Shown: piece by piece, positions 1-7,313 of the stretch
Layout: each line of letters begins with the position of its first letter
Position numbering within the stretch: the first letter of the stretch is position 1
Source of the DNA: Bilophila wadsworthia ATCC 49260
GTDB taxonomy: Bacteria; Desulfobacterota; Desulfovibrionia; Desulfovibrionales; Desulfovibrionaceae
Assembly: GCF_000701705.1 (NCBI RefSeq)
Contig: NZ_JNJP01000048.1
Coordinates: forward strand, 1-30,321
Length of the DNA stretch: 30,321 nucleotides
Direction of reading: 5' to 3'
Notes under the pieces: model-generated
The model's database searches: none
What the model was told of the DNA's origin: nothing
What the model saw: the letters and a program-made list of their open reading frames with translations, nothing else
Position numbers and translations under genes: made by a program

Positions 1-1
1 G

Positions 2-235
2 GGATTTATGGGGTATCTGAAGGGTAAAAGCGGCCTGATGCTGTATGAACGATTTGGCGATCTGAAGTTCAAATACCGCAATCGTGAATTCTGGTGCCGG
101 GGCTACTACGTGGATACGGTAGGCAAGAACAAAGAGAAGATTAGGGATTACATAAAGAAACAGCTGGAAGAGGATAAACTGGGTACGCAGCTTTGCCTTC
201 CCTACCCGGGTAGCCCGTTCACGGGCCGCAAGTAA
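2..235 (+). CDS. tnpA: IS200/IS605-family transposase TnpA, C-terminal part (cut by window edge)
   Basis: This is the 3' end of a Y1 (HUH) single-strand transposase of the IS200 type; the reading frame is open to the first bases of the window. The visible part contains the family-typical stretch GYLKGKSGLMLYERF, then KYRNREFWCRGYYVDTVGKN and a helix with YIKKQLEEDK. In this family that region holds the C-terminal helix after the catalytic tyrosine; the HUH motif itself would be upstream of the window. The last residues, from about LGTQLCLP, are unlike the usual short tail and may be element-specific. Family assignment is by motif recognition and is fairly certain; the length and integrity of the full gene cannot be judged. 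Confidence 0.82.
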   Translation, partial: GFMGYLKGKSGLMLYERFGDLKFKYRNREFWCRGYYVDTVGKNKEKIRDYIKKQLEEDKLGTQLCLPYPGSPFTGRK

Positions 236-312
236 CAGAAATGCCGATGCCAGATTCGCTATGCGCCTGTTAGGGCGCTGCTGGTAACAGAGCCTTACAG
301 GCGCAGATGAAG

Positions 313-348
313 AACCACCGGCTAGGCCGGTGGGTTCCTTTTTTTTTG
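313..348 (+). terminator. Hairpin with T-run downstream of tnpA
   Basis: AACCACCGGC and GCCGGTGGGTT form a 10-bp stem around TAG, followed by TTCC and nine T. It can act as an intrinsic terminator for tnpA. It may also belong to the subterminal right-end hairpin that IS200/IS605 elements carry. The exact IS end was not determined. Confidence 0.6.
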
Positions 349-385
349 TATTGATTGATGTGGGGGGCGACAGTGTAAGAACCAC

Positions 386-523
386 TCAGTAGTGATGCGG
401 AGGAGGTATGTGCTGTCCATGATGTGACGGAGGTGGTGTCACCGGTCCCCGATGATGAGGATGGCAACCATAAAGCCCTACGGACAGGGCCAAAACAGCC
501 AGCAATAGAACCAGACGACGCAT
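386..523 (-). CDS. Small His/Pro-rich lipoprotein (45 aa)
   Basis: Reading leftwards from ATG at 523 gives a 45-residue protein with a classical lipoprotein signal: MRR, a hydrophobic core (LVLLLAVLALSVG) and the lipobox LYGC with the acylated cysteine at residue 20. The mature peptide is only 25 residues and is very rich in histidine and proline (HPHHRG, PPPSHHGQ, PPPHHY). AGGGAGG lies 7-8 bases upstream of the start. Small His-rich lipoproteins can bind metals at the periplasmic face of a membrane; that role is only suggested by composition. The gene lies downstream of, and in the same direction as, the RHH/ParA pair and could be co-transcribed with it. No named family is recognised. Confidence 0.7.
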   Translation of the reverse strand: MRRLVLLLAVLALSVGLYGCHPHHRGPVTPPPSHHGQHIPPPHHY

Positions 524-534
524 ATTTTTCCTCC

Positions 535-831
535 CTAATAGCCCTGTTTTTTCAGGTATTCATCAAGTGCTTCCCGCACTATGTCCACTTCTTTTCGGCG
601 TTCATCGAAAGCATACTTTCGGAGGCGTTCCGACAATGACCGAGATATGTTGTACATTTTTCTCTGGTCATTTTTCTCGGGCAGAGATTCTTGTATTTCT
701 GTATTTATAGTGTTCTGTGTTTTTGTATTACTAGAAGTATGTATTTCTGTAACATCGGGTTCCGTCCTGGTGAACAGCCCGCTGGGGCTCCCTTTTTTTA
801 CTTGGTTCTTCCCTCTATCCCCGAGTCCCAT
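535..831 (-). CDS. Ribbon-helix-helix DNA-binding partner of ParA (98 aa)
   Basis: The start chosen is ATG at 831, which overlaps the end of parA by 17 bases and has GGAGG 9 bases upstream. The first half is polar and probably disordered (GLGDRGKNQVKKGSPSG, then Thr/Asn/Glu-rich). The C-terminal 45 residues look like a ribbon-helix-helix (CopG/ParG-like) domain: a short strand KMYNISRSLSERLRKYAF followed by helices with VDIVREALDEYLKKQGY. In plasmid partition operons a small RHH protein after parA serves as centromere-binding protein and autorepressor. The overlap and gene order support that role here. Direct binding sites are not known; AT-rich repeats before parA are candidates. The family call rests on the C-terminal pattern only. 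Confidence 0.72.
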   Translation of the reverse strand: MGLGDRGKNQVKKGSPSGLFTRTEPDVTEIHTSSNTKTQNTINTEIQESLPEKNDQRKMYNISRSLSERLRKYAFDERRKEVDIVREALDEYLKKQGY

Positions 832-1594
832 AGCATCCCTCCGTCCTTTCCAGAAATTCGGCGGCAAAGGCCGCATAATCTTTTGCGCCGTAACTGCCTC
901 GCTTGTAGCTGAACACATCCTGCCCATTACTGGGGGCTTCCGCAAGGCTCACGTTGTCGCGGACGCGCGTCGAGAACAGCGCGTCTCCCCATTCGTCCGC
1001 GAGGGCAGCGGCCACATCTTTATTGAGTGTCTTTCGGGCATCAAAAAACGTCAGGACGAGTCCGAGGATTTCCAAATCGGGATTGAGATCTCGGACAAGC
1101 TCTGCCGTCTGCCTGATGAGCGCGAGTCCCGCCAGAGCGTAATATTCGACCTGTACCGGGACGAGCAATCCGTTCGCCGCATTGAGGGCGTTGACGGTCA
1201 AAAGCCCGAGAGAAGGCGGGCAATCGATCAACACGTAATCGTATTCGCCCGAAACAGAGGAGAGAGCTTTCTTCAACAGATTTTCCCGCCCCATTCGTCC
1301 GGCAAACGCCAGTTCCGCTTCTGCAAGCCGGATGTTGGCCGGAAGAATATCCAACCCCGTTTCCAGCGTGCTCTTCGCTCCAGCGATGGGGACGTTCCCT
1401 GCTAGGACATCGAAAACGGTTCGTTCCAGCGTTTGCGGCTCAAGACCGCAGGCATCGCTCAGATTCCCCTGAGCGTCCAAATCGAGTAACAATACTCGTT
1501 TTTTTGCATTTCTGGCAAGCTGAACACCCAGATTATGCGTCGTCGTTGTCTTGCCTACGCCGCCTTTTTGATTGGCTATTGCGCAGATATACAT
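815..1594 (-). CDS. parA: ParA-family partition ATPase
   Basis: A 259-residue deviant-Walker ATPase. The Walker A motif KGGVGKTTTT (residues 10-19) carries the signature lysines of the ParA/MinD group. Walker A' follows as RVLLLDLDAQGNLSDACG, and Walker B as DYVLIDCPPSLGLLTVNAL. The C-terminal FDARKTLNKDV and NVSLAEAPSNGQDVF segments are typical of Soj/ParA. ParA proteins bind nonspecific DNA in the ATP state and move or position cargo carrying a partner protein. AAGGAGA precedes the ATG by 7 bases. The gene forms a tight operon with the downstream RHH gene. Lack of an N-terminal HTH makes it a type Ib/Soj-size ParA. Whether it partitions a plasmid-like element or an excised integrative element is not visible. 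Confidence 0.93.
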   Translation of the reverse strand: MYICAIANQKGGVGKTTTTHNLGVQLARNAKKRVLLLDLDAQGNLSDACGLEPQTLERTVFDVLAGNVPIAGAKSTLETGLDILPANIRLAEAELAFAGRMGRENLLKKALSSVSGEYDYVLIDCPPSLGLLTVNALNAANGLLVPVQVEYYALAGLALIRQTAELVRDLNPDLEILGLVLTFFDARKTLNKDVAAALADEWGDALFSTRVRDNVSLAEAPSNGQDVFSYKRGSYGAKDYAAFAAEFLERTEGCYGTRG

Positions 1595-1599
1595 GCTTG

Positions 1600-1672
1600 T
1601 TCTCCTTGTAAGTATGTATTTATACTATTGCATGTATACGTGATATTGTAAATACATATTTATGTAAATAAG
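1600..1672 (-). promoter_or_regulatory. AT-rich repeat region upstream of parA, candidate operator/centromere
   Basis: Upstream of the parA ribosome-binding site lie several variants of a TACATA/TATGTA motif: GTATGTATTTATAC, CATGTATACGTG and the exact palindrome TACATATTTATGTA at 1653-1666. RHH partner proteins usually repress their own promoter through short repeats, so this is a plausible operator or centromere. The same 14-mer is the core of a 32-base palindrome at 15991-16022. No -10/-35 pair was assigned with confidence. Confidence 0.5.
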
Positions 1673-1680
1673 GATAGAGC

Positions 1681-1920
1681 ATAAGACGCGAAGCGTCTTA
1701 TGAAGGATTCCGCTGTGCGGAATCCTTCAGCAGCTCACCGTCCCCATCAAAAGAGGAAGAGGGTGCGCCGGAGGCGCATCTTCCGCGCCGTCGCTCGCTG
1801 CGCTCTCTCCGTCACGGAAGCAGGCCCTTTATTTCCAGATTTCTTTTTTGGCGTTGACACGCCTTTGAGCAGTTCCCCCCGAGGGCTTCTTTCACTTGGT
1901 GAAAGCCCTCGGGGGGAACT
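1681..1920. repeat. Cluster of strong inverted repeats between parA and ardB
   Basis: This gene-free stretch holds at least three near-perfect palindromes: CATAAGACGC/GCGTCTTATG (1679-1701), AAGGATTCCGC/GCGGAATCCTT (about 1702-1727), and a long one with arms GCAGTTCCCCCCGAGGGCTT and CCCTCGGGGGGAACTGC separated by a loop containing CTTTCACTTGGTGAAAG (1868-1922). The last sits directly upstream of the antirestriction gene. Terminators, an origin or a leading-strand promoter fold are all possible; the sequence does not decide. No ORF in this stretch looks genuine. Confidence 0.6.
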
Positions 1921-1976
1921 GCATAAAGGCAGGTTTCAACTCCAGGGAAAAACTCGCAACGTCCAAGGAGGACACG

Positions 1977-2393
1977 ATGGAAAATCTGGAAATGGAAATC
2001 ATCACAGCGACGAAGGTAGCCGACGAAGACCGGCTGAACTTCTGGCTTCGGCATGTAGGAATGGCGAAGATGCTTGCCTTTGAGCGGCATGTCTACTGTT
2101 GGATGCGGAGACTTTATCCGCATTATGACGGAGGATACTGGAATTTTTATGATTTGAGCAACGGCGGCTTTTATATAGCTCCCGCAGATGAAAAGAAGAT
2201 GTGGCTCACATGGCCTGGAAATTATTTTAACGATGAAATGTCGGCAGATGCCGCCGGAATAGTCGTTACTCTCTATGCGCTTAACGATTTTGCCGAACAG
2301 ATCAGCCCTGCTTTTGGAGAAAAGCATCGGCAGCTCTATGACTACATCGAGTCACATCCTGAAGCCCAGGCGATCTACGCGGCCATAGACTAA
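1977..2393 (+). CDS. Antirestriction protein of the ArdB/KlcA family
   Basis: A 138-residue protein starting at ATG 1977 behind a strong AAGGAGG. Family hallmarks are in order: FWLRHVGMAKMLAFERHVYCWM, then YDGGYWNFYDLSNGGFYIAP, then GNYFNDEMSADAAGIVVTLYALN and a C-terminal HPEAQAIYAAID. Length and motif order match full-length KlcA/ArdB. These proteins relieve type I restriction of incoming plasmid or conjugative DNA without a DNA-mimic acidic surface. A gene of this type beside parA supports a plasmid or integrative-conjugative origin of the left part of the window. A long palindrome lies just upstream and may control its expression. Confidence 0.92.
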   Translation: MENLEMEIITATKVADEDRLNFWLRHVGMAKMLAFERHVYCWMRRLYPHYDGGYWNFYDLSNGGFYIAPADEKKMWLTWPGNYFNDEMSADAAGIVVTLYALNDFAEQISPAFGEKHRQLYDYIESHPEAQAIYAAID

Positions 2394-2399
2394 TAAAAA

Positions 2400-2429
2400 G
2401 TCCTCTGCCGGAAGCCACCGGCAGAGGAC
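2400..2429 (+). terminator. Hairpin after the antirestriction gene
   Basis: GTCCTCTGCCGG and CCGGCAGAGGAC form a perfect 12-bp stem around AAGCCA, 7 bases after the stop of the antirestriction gene. There is no T-run, so termination strength is uncertain. The hairpin ends 18 bases before the next chosen start and could also regulate that gene. Confidence 0.5.
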
Positions 2430-2447
2430 ATGAAAGGAATTCATGAG

Positions 2448-2624
2448 ATGAACATCAAGAAATCCGATGAGAGACGATACGCGCAAGACGAGGGTTCCGT
2501 CAAATCCTATACGTTTTCGCTGCCCGGAGAATCCGAACCGCGCAGATGTACCTTTCAAGAAATGATGCGGATCATCAAGGAGCGTTGTCCGAACGGTAAG
2601 ATGAAGGAGATCTTACTCGCCTAA
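2448..2624 (+). CDS. Hypothetical small protein (58 aa)
   Basis: The start at 2448 is preferred over the in-frame ATG at 2430 because AAGGA ends 9 bases before it, while 2430 falls at the foot of the preceding hairpin. The protein begins MNIKKSDERRYAQDE and has a compact basic C-terminal half (RRCTFQEMMRIIKERCPNG) that reads like a helix with a short turn. No signal peptide, membrane segment or known motif is seen. It lies 54 bases after the antirestriction gene in the same direction and may be co-expressed. I do not recognise the family; small helper proteins of this size are common beside antirestriction genes. Confidence 0.6.
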   Translation: MNIKKSDERRYAQDEGSVKSYTFSLPGESEPRRCTFQEMMRIIKERCPNGKMKEILLA

Positions 2625-2673
2625 CCTGTTAGCCAGGGGCATCCCATTGGGGTGCCCCGTCATGGAGGTTGTC

Positions 2674-3126
2674 ATGCGTGCTGTCATTTCGGGGCTGAGT
2701 ACGGTCATGTTGTTTCTCGGCGCGGTATTCTGGCTTGGCGACGAATGGAGGTGGCTTATGGATTTCCTCCTTCAGCTTTTTCTGTTCTGTCTGTTGGGAA
2801 AGTTCATACTTGTGCCCGCGTTCTTTTTGGCTACGGCATTCAGGTCCGCACGGATTCTGTGTTTTGGCATTGCGCTTATGATCAGCGTCTTTATCCGCTG
2901 GATTGCCATACTGATTTTCGATTTCAGAGTGGACAAGGTGTTTCCTGTCGTTGAGTGCTGGCACGGTATTCCGTACACAATACTTTGCGCCTGGCTCGTC
3001 TATCTCGCGCTTTCGCGGACGTCGTTCATGGGATGGGGTTGCGGACGGCTTTCGGAGCTAGAGCGAAAAAAATCCGGCATTCCCTCGATGGCCCTGACTT
3101 TTTGTGCCCAATCGACATGCTCATAG
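2674..3126 (+). CDS. Hypothetical inner-membrane protein, overlaps the integrase 3' end
   Basis: ATG 2674 follows GGAGG with 5-base spacing; ATG 2758 with GGAGG is an alternative start. At least four hydrophobic segments are visible: AVISGLSTVMLFLGAVFWL, FLLQLFLFCLLGKFILVPAFF, ILCFGIALMISVFIRWIAILIF and IPYTILCAWLVYLAL. The last 40 or so residues read against the 3' end of the convergent integrase gene (127-base overlap) and look like unselected sequence, so the original C-terminus may have been lost at an integration junction. No family is recognised. Expression as a real membrane protein is likely for the first 110 residues and doubtful for the tail. Confidence 0.5.
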   Translation: MRAVISGLSTVMLFLGAVFWLGDEWRWLMDFLLQLFLFCLLGKFILVPAFFLATAFRSARILCFGIALMISVFIRWIAILIFDFRVDKVFPVVECWHGIPYTILCAWLVYLALSRTSFMGWGCGRLSELERKKSGIPSMALTFCAQSTCS

Positions 3127-4085
3127 GCTTCGAGGATCATCCTGGCGTTTTCATGTCCCATGATCTCTGCGCTAGTCTTGATGTCGGCTCCAGACCGGAT
3201 GGAGTAGGTTGCGTAGGCGTGGCGCAGATCATATGGCCGGATAGCCCTGATGCCTGACTTCTGGAGTGCAGTTTTCCATGCGGCGGCTATTTTCCGGACC
3301 GGCTTTCCCGACCAGTTGATGACATATGGACAGTCCGCGTCTTGGTGTTGCCAGCGGGCGAGAGTGGGGATCAGATCCTTACGAATGGGAATGTCTCGTT
3401 TTTTCAGTTTGCTACCCTTGTTTGCGTTGGGCATACTGATGACGCCGTGTGTGAGGTCCACATCATCCCATTTCAGGGAAAAGAGTTCACTCGGGCCGAT
3501 GCGGGCACCCGTATAAATGCCGAGTAGGATGACGCGCTGGACATGCGGGACAGCGACGCGCAGGAGTGCATTGAGTTCCGAGACGGTCGGCGGGGGAGTT
3601 CTTCTGGCTTTCCCTTTTGAAACGGAGCAATTCTCAATGGCTGAAGATAGATACCCTTCTCTTTTTCCCCAACTTGCGATTGAACGCAGCAGAGAAATCC
3701 GCCTGTGGATCGTGGATTGGGCCAGACCAGATGCTTTCTGGGATTTGCAAAAAGCCAGAATTTCTTTTTGAGTTATGGACGCTACTTGCTTGGTTCCTAG
3801 GGATTGGAGCAGAGGTCTCGCGTGATAGAGATCCTGCTTGATTGTTATCGGACGTTTTGAGCACAGGCTGAAGTGGTGATCGAACAGTTCCCGAATGGTG
3901 ATGCTTTTGCGGATGGGCTTGGTTTGCGTGAACCGTTCCTTCTCTTTTGGGGATATGGTCCTCTGGATTTCGGAGAACGAAAGAGCAGACTCTTCAGATG
4001 CGCATTCGTGATGAAAAGTTGCACCTCGTACTTTCCACGTCACTATCCATTTTTTCTGGCGCATGGAATAACGGATTGTTGCCAT
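3000..4085 (-). CDS. Tyrosine recombinase / phage-type integrase
   Basis: A 361-residue site-specific recombinase starting at ATG 4085 with GGAGGG 8 bases upstream. The N-terminal 60 residues are a small arm-binding-type domain, residues 60-155 a core-binding SAM-like domain (TIRELFDHHFS to YLSSAIENC), and residues 165-340 the catalytic domain. Catalytic residues are Arg195 (TGARIGPSE), a Lys in NKGSKLKKRDIPI, Arg288 and His289 in YDLRHAYAT, His311 in MGHENARMILEAYEHV and the nucleophile Tyr321. The first His of the usual HxLRH box is a Tyr here, which is tolerated in many members. It probably moves the element that carries parA and the antirestriction gene. Its start lies only about 120 bases from a collar-cassette scrap. 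Confidence 0.93.
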   Translation of the reverse strand: MATIRYSMRQKKWIVTWKVRGATFHHECASEESALSFSEIQRTISPKEKERFTQTKPIRKSITIRELFDHHFSLCSKRPITIKQDLYHARPLLQSLGTKQVASITQKEILAFCKSQKASGLAQSTIHRRISLLRSIASWGKREGYLSSAIENCSVSKGKARRTPPPTVSELNALLRVAVPHVQRVILLGIYTGARIGPSELFSLKWDDVDLTHGVISMPNANKGSKLKKRDIPIRKDLIPTLARWQHQDADCPYVINWSGKPVRKIAAAWKTALQKSGIRAIRPYDLRHAYATYSIRSGADIKTSAEIMGHENARMILEAYEHVDWAQKVRAIEGMPDFFRSSSESRPQPHPMNDVRESAR

Positions 4086-4169
4086 AATCTTCCCTCCAAG
4101 GGGGAAATACTGTGACTACGCTCCATCCGTCAAAATTCGTATATGGTTTGCCTGGCCTGTCATCCCCCG

Positions 4170-4240
4170 GAACGTAAGGCACAGCAACCCCTTTTTGTCT
4201 TCCTACCAGTGTATCCGGAACTAGTTGGGGTTGTCTGAGG
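4170..4240 (+). pseudogene. Collar-cassette remnant C0 (5' end only)
   Basis: GTGTATCCGGAACTAGTTGG at 4209-4228, followed by GGTTGTCTGAGG, matches the first codons of the silent cassettes, closest to the one at 24056. The preceding bases (GGCACAGCAACCCCTTTTTGTCTTCC) also match the flank before that cassette. Homology ends after about 30 bases in a stop. This shows that the cassette array once extended to the integrase, or that a cassette end was carried there by recombination. Confidence 0.7.
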
Positions 4241-4258
4241 AAATAGTAGCACAGGATT

Positions 4259-4609
4259 TTGCAGAGGGTACGCAAGAGTGGCGAAAACGGTTTCTTGCGG
4301 TCCTCAACGGATGCTTCGCCTCAAGCGCCGTTCCTTTCGCTCTCCGTAAAGCTGGACAGACGCATTATCACTCAGTTAATTACGAAAGCCCCTTCCGTAG
4401 TTACTGTCCAAGAAGGAGAAGTGCCTTCTGTCGTAGTGTACGAGGCGGGCAAAGATCTTTTGCAGGTATTTTCCCGTGTTGTTGAACTTTTGGATACACC
4501 ATCACGAATCCCGGTTTTAGCTCCCATGATTCTTCGTGAGAAAGAATACTGTAAAAATATCAATTATTATCATAAAATTATATTTAATAAGTGCATTTTT
4601 TACCCCTAA
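4259..4609 (+). pseudogene. Relic of an AraC-family regulator, N-terminal domain only
   Basis: The translated stretch from about 4310 to 4560 resembles the N-terminal effector domain (AraC_N type) of AraC/XylS regulators: PFLSLSVKLDRRIITQLI, then LLQVFSRVVELLDTP and IPVLAPMILREKEY. In intact proteins this is followed by two helix-turn-helix motifs; here the frame runs out after the REI-like segment into AT-rich sequence, so the DNA-binding half is missing. The 5' part is also fused to unrelated sequence next to the cassette scrap. It is presumably non-functional. The intact ancestor may have regulated the downstream MFS transporter, which lies in the same direction. Confidence 0.6.
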
Positions 4610-4985
4610 AAATAACCCCTAAAATTTGTGGATGATTATGGATTTATGTGAACAATACCGAACAAAAAGTAGATAATGCGATATTCCAAAAAAACTGAAC
4701 ACATAGTTTTGGGCGAAAGTGTCAGTAAAATCTTAAAGCTTGCCAGCCGTGTTTTGAAAGGAACATACTCAGCGCATAGAAATACGAAGTACATCGAATA
4801 CCCTTTTTTGACCACAAACGTCTAGCGATCTAATGGGCTATATCCTCAAAATTGCAAAGCGCTTTTGGTTGAAAGGGCGAGATCTCCATGCATGTTGACT
4901 TTGCGATGGACTGGCATACAATCAATTCTCAGTCGGATATAGGTCTTTTCCTTCAGAATAGCCGCTTTTAGCTGTGGGGGGGGAA
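4610..4985. other. Gene-free stretch before the MFS gene
   Basis: About 375 bases of mixed, partly AT-rich sequence after the AraC relic. Only short ORFs occur (for example 27 codons from 4890) and none has homology I recognise. It must contain the promoter of the MFS gene if that gene is expressed, but I could not assign a convincing -35/-10 pair. Confidence 0.4.
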
Positions 4986-6218
4986 GTGTCAGATCTACTT
5001 TCAAAACGAAAATCTTTCGTTTTTCTATCGTTGCTATGCTTCTCTCTTGCGGATGTGCGTGATGGGTTAGGGCCTTTTTTGGGTGTTTATCTGCAAGGAG
5101 AAGGATGGCGGCCAGATGAAATTGGCTTTATAATGACTGCTGGCGGTTTGGCTGGCCTTGTATGCACCACGCCGTTGGGAGCACTTGCGGATTATACTAG
5201 GTACAAGCGCTCACTTCTGGCTTTCAGTATATTACTTATAGTAATCGCGTGTGGGATTATTTTTTTCTGGAGCGGAGCTCTTGCCGCAACCGGATCTAAA
5301 GTATTGTCTTGTGCTGCCGCTGCAGCGATAATGCCATCGCTTACAGGCATTACTCTTGGAATGACGGGACAAAAAGATTTTCCTGCGCGTCTTGGACGTA
5401 ATGAGGCATGGAGTCATGCGGGAAATGCCGCAACAGCCTTGCTAGGTGGCATCATAGGGTATCACTTTGGTATTCCAGGCGTCTTCGTGGTAATGGCCTT
5501 AATGGGGGCCATGACCCTTTTCTGCTTATGGCGCATAAACCCGGCCAATATAGATTATGCTGTTGCCCGTGGCCTTGTTGCCGAGGAATCGGGATATACC
5601 CAATCGAAATCTGAAAGTTTCCGCTACCTATTTACAGACAAATCCCTTTTGGTCGTTGGCATGACGCTATTTTTCTTTCATCTCGGCAACGCGGCTTTAC
5701 TTCCCCTGCTGGGACAATCGGCTGTAGCAAGATTCGATGTGAATGCGGCGTCTTATACTGCTGGTACTGTAGTTCTGGCCCAAGTAACTATGATTTTGAC
5801 TGCGCTCTGGGGGGCGCATGTTGCTCAGAGAAAAGGTTATGGCCCGCTTTTCTACATGGCACTATTGGCACTACCCTTGCGTGGATGCATTGCAGGGTTA
5901 TGGAATACACCTTGGAATATTATACCTGTGCAGTTGCTTGACGGCGTAGGGGCTGGTTTGCTTGGCGTCGCTACACCAGGCATGGTCGCCCGTCTTTTAG
6001 AAGGTGGAGGACATATCAATATGGGACTGGGTATGGTGTTGACTATCCAAGGAATAGGAGCCGCTCTCAGCAGCACTTACGGGGGACTTTTTGCACACCA
6101 TTCGAGTTATGATGCAGCTTTTTTTTCTCTTGCAGCCGCTCCATGCCTCGGACTCTTGTTATTTTTAGCAGGAGTGCGATTTTTGCCTACCCTTCGTAAT
6201 GCCATGCAAAACCACTAA
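4986..6218 (+). CDS. Major facilitator superfamily transporter (12 TM)
   Basis: A protein of about 410 residues with roughly twelve hydrophobic segments in two halves. The N-terminal half carries a motif-A-like loop between helices 2 and 3 (GALADYTRYKRSL). Family-like features are LADVRDGLGPFLGVYLQGEGW, MTAGGLAGLVCTTPLGALAD and a second-half VQLLDGVGAGLLGVATPGMVARL. GTG at 4986 follows a run of eight G and an AA at good distance; the in-frame GTG at 4974 lies upstream of that run and is less likely. MFS carriers of this subgroup are often drug or sugar-derivative exporters, but no substrate can be read from the sequence. The gene is flanked by decayed DNA on both sides, so it is probably a single-gene unit. 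Confidence 0.85.
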   Translation: MSDLLSKRKSFVFLSLLCFSLADVRDGLGPFLGVYLQGEGWRPDEIGFIMTAGGLAGLVCTTPLGALADYTRYKRSLLAFSILLIVIACGIIFFWSGALAATGSKVLSCAAAAAIMPSLTGITLGMTGQKDFPARLGRNEAWSHAGNAATALLGGIIGYHFGIPGVFVVMALMGAMTLFCLWRINPANIDYAVARGLVAEESGYTQSKSESFRYLFTDKSLLVVGMTLFFFHLGNAALLPLLGQSAVARFDVNAASYTAGTVVLAQVTMILTALWGAHVAQRKGYGPLFYMALLALPLRGCIAGLWNTPWNIIPVQLLDGVGAGLLGVATPGMVARLLEGGGHINMGLGMVLTIQGIGAALSSTYGGLFAHHSSYDAAFFSLAAAPCLGLLLFLAGVRFLPTLRNAMQNH

Positions 6219-6552
6219 CTACAGTTTTATTATATATTATTTATCAACTACTTCATACGTATAGTTTAGCGATCTCCTGTCTGTAGAGTCTCTTTTTCAA
6301 CTAGCTGGAGTTCTTTGACAAAGTTCCGAATCTGCTCTTGTGCAGGGTTAATATTAGCAATATATGGAGCAGGCGATTGTCACGGCTAGAACCCCTAATA
6401 CCGTGCAACTGTTCAGAGAACGCTTTCTGTAAGTATATGTATTTCAGTAAATATCTATTTATGTAATTATATATAACAAAATGCAGGACAATGCCGCTAG
6501 AAATTCTTTCGTCGTTGTCCTTATATTTTGAGGTATTAACATTACAGATTCA
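6219..6552. other. Gene-free stretch between the MFS gene and the first cassette
   Basis: AT-rich sequence with no credible complete gene. A 36-codon open stretch on the minus strand (about 6266-6376, ending QLVEKETLQTGDR) could be the tail of a lost gene. At 6430-6475 the sequence GTAAGTATATGTATTTCAGTAAATATCTATTTATGTAA resembles, imperfectly, the palindromic zone that precedes the cassette at 14407, so it may be a decayed type A intercassette element. Confidence 0.4.
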
Positions 6553-6903
6553 GTGTATCCGGAACTGACCTCACTTGTGGGTTCGCGGGTGCCGGATTAC
6601 AGGGGGTATTTCCTTCGAGGGGTAGGCGGAAAGAGTGCAGCTCTTGGTCAATCTCAGGGGGATGCCATGCAACGCATTACAGGCGGAATCAGAACCGCGT
6701 CGCAAAAAACGGATGAGGTTGGTGAAAATACTTGGGGTGCTTATTACGTTGCCTCAACGGGGAGAGGGTGTAATGTTTACCGGACAGGAGATAATGCGTG
6801 GTCGTACAAGGATACAGTTTTTGATTCGGGCAGAGTCGTCAGGACTGCGGATGAAACCCGTCCTATGAACCGCGCTGTTCGCTACCTCATCCGAGCGAAA
6901 TAG
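6553..6903 (+). CDS. Silent collar cassette C1 (5'-truncated)
   Basis: Open reading frame of 116 codons beginning at the internal codon GTG-TAT-CCG-GAA-CTG. It encodes YPELTSLVGSRVPDYRG, then the variable middle (GVGGKSAALGQSQGDAM, MQRITGGIRTASQ) and the conserved end RPMNRAVRYLIRAK. There is no ribosome-binding site, no signal peptide and no first 71 residues as found in the complete gene at 24547-25127. The first 50 bases (from CAGTGTATCC) are identical to the same region of that complete gene. The middle is nearly the same as cassette C5 (10457). It is best read as a donor copy for recombination; a translated short protein is unlikely. Confidence 0.8.
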   Translation: MYPELTSLVGSRVPDYRGYFLRGVGGKSAALGQSQGDAMQRITGGIRTASQKTDEVGENTWGAYYVASTGRGCNVYRTGDNAWSYKDTVFDSGRVVRTADETRPMNRAVRYLIRAK

Positions 6904-6927
6904 CATCCAAAACGCCTTGGCTTTCCC
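6904..6927 (+). repeat. Short conserved intercassette spacer (also 7291-7313, 7689-7712, 10808-10831)
   Basis: Tandem cassettes C1 to C4 and C5 to C6 are separated by only 23-24 bases with a common pattern: a few bases, CAAAACGCCTTGGCTTTCC or a near variant (AAAATGCCTGGCATTCC, AAAACGCTCTGGCTTTCC), then the cassette start. The copies at 6904 and 10808 are almost identical. Such a fixed spacer gives every cassette the same flanking homology at both ends, as recombination repeats do in other silent-cassette systems. Confidence 0.7.
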
Positions 6928-7290
6928 GTCTATCCGGAACTGGTCACGCTTGTAGGCTCGCGAGTGCCAGACTACCGAGGCATATTCCTGCGTGGTCACG
7001 GCTCGCAGGTGTCCAGCCACTACGGCACCGTGACCCATGCCAGCGCGGGTCTGGGGGAGTTGCAAGGGGATGCCATTCGGAATATAGCCGGCAACTTTGG
7101 TGGCCATGCTATCGGCTGGAGAGGAGGTTTTGGGACCGGCCCATTCAACTCATGGGATTCGGGTGATCGGGGCTCTGCCGGGAATGGAACAGGTGCGTCG
7201 TGGGGGGTTGATGCTTCACGGGTTGTCCCTGTCGCCAATGAAAACCGTCCGGTTAATAGAAGTGTTATCTATTTCATCAGGGCTAAATAA
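6928..7290 (+). CDS. Silent collar cassette C2 (5'-truncated)
   Basis: Starts at GTC-TAT-CCG-GAA-CTG and runs 120 codons to TAA. Encodes YPELVTLVGSRVPDYRG, FLRGHGSQVSSHYGTVTHAS, GLGELQGDAIRNIAGNFGG, a Gly/Ser-rich variable loop, and the end RPVNRSVIYFIRAK. Its middle and 3' half (from the AIRNIAG and GGHAIGW part to GASWGVDASRVVPVANENRP) are the closest match in the window to the variable half of the complete gene at 24547-25127. It lacks start signals and signal peptide. Most likely it is a donor copy. Confidence 0.8.
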   Translation, partial: VYPELVTLVGSRVPDYRGIFLRGHGSQVSSHYGTVTHASAGLGELQGDAIRNIAGNFGGHAIGWRGGFGTGPFNSWDSGDRGSAGNGTGASWGVDASRVVPVANENRPVNRSVIYFIRAK

Positions 7291-7313
7291 TAGGTAAAAT
7301 GCCTGGCATTCCA

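Noticed and set aside
581..1405. 274-codon plus-strand ORF opposite parA
   Set aside because: It is the reverse-strand shadow of parA and the RHH gene, both of which have clear motifs and ribosome-binding sites.
6266..6376. 36-codon minus-strand stretch that could be a gene tail
   Set aside because: Too short for family recognition and preceded by stops; mentioned only as part of the gap.
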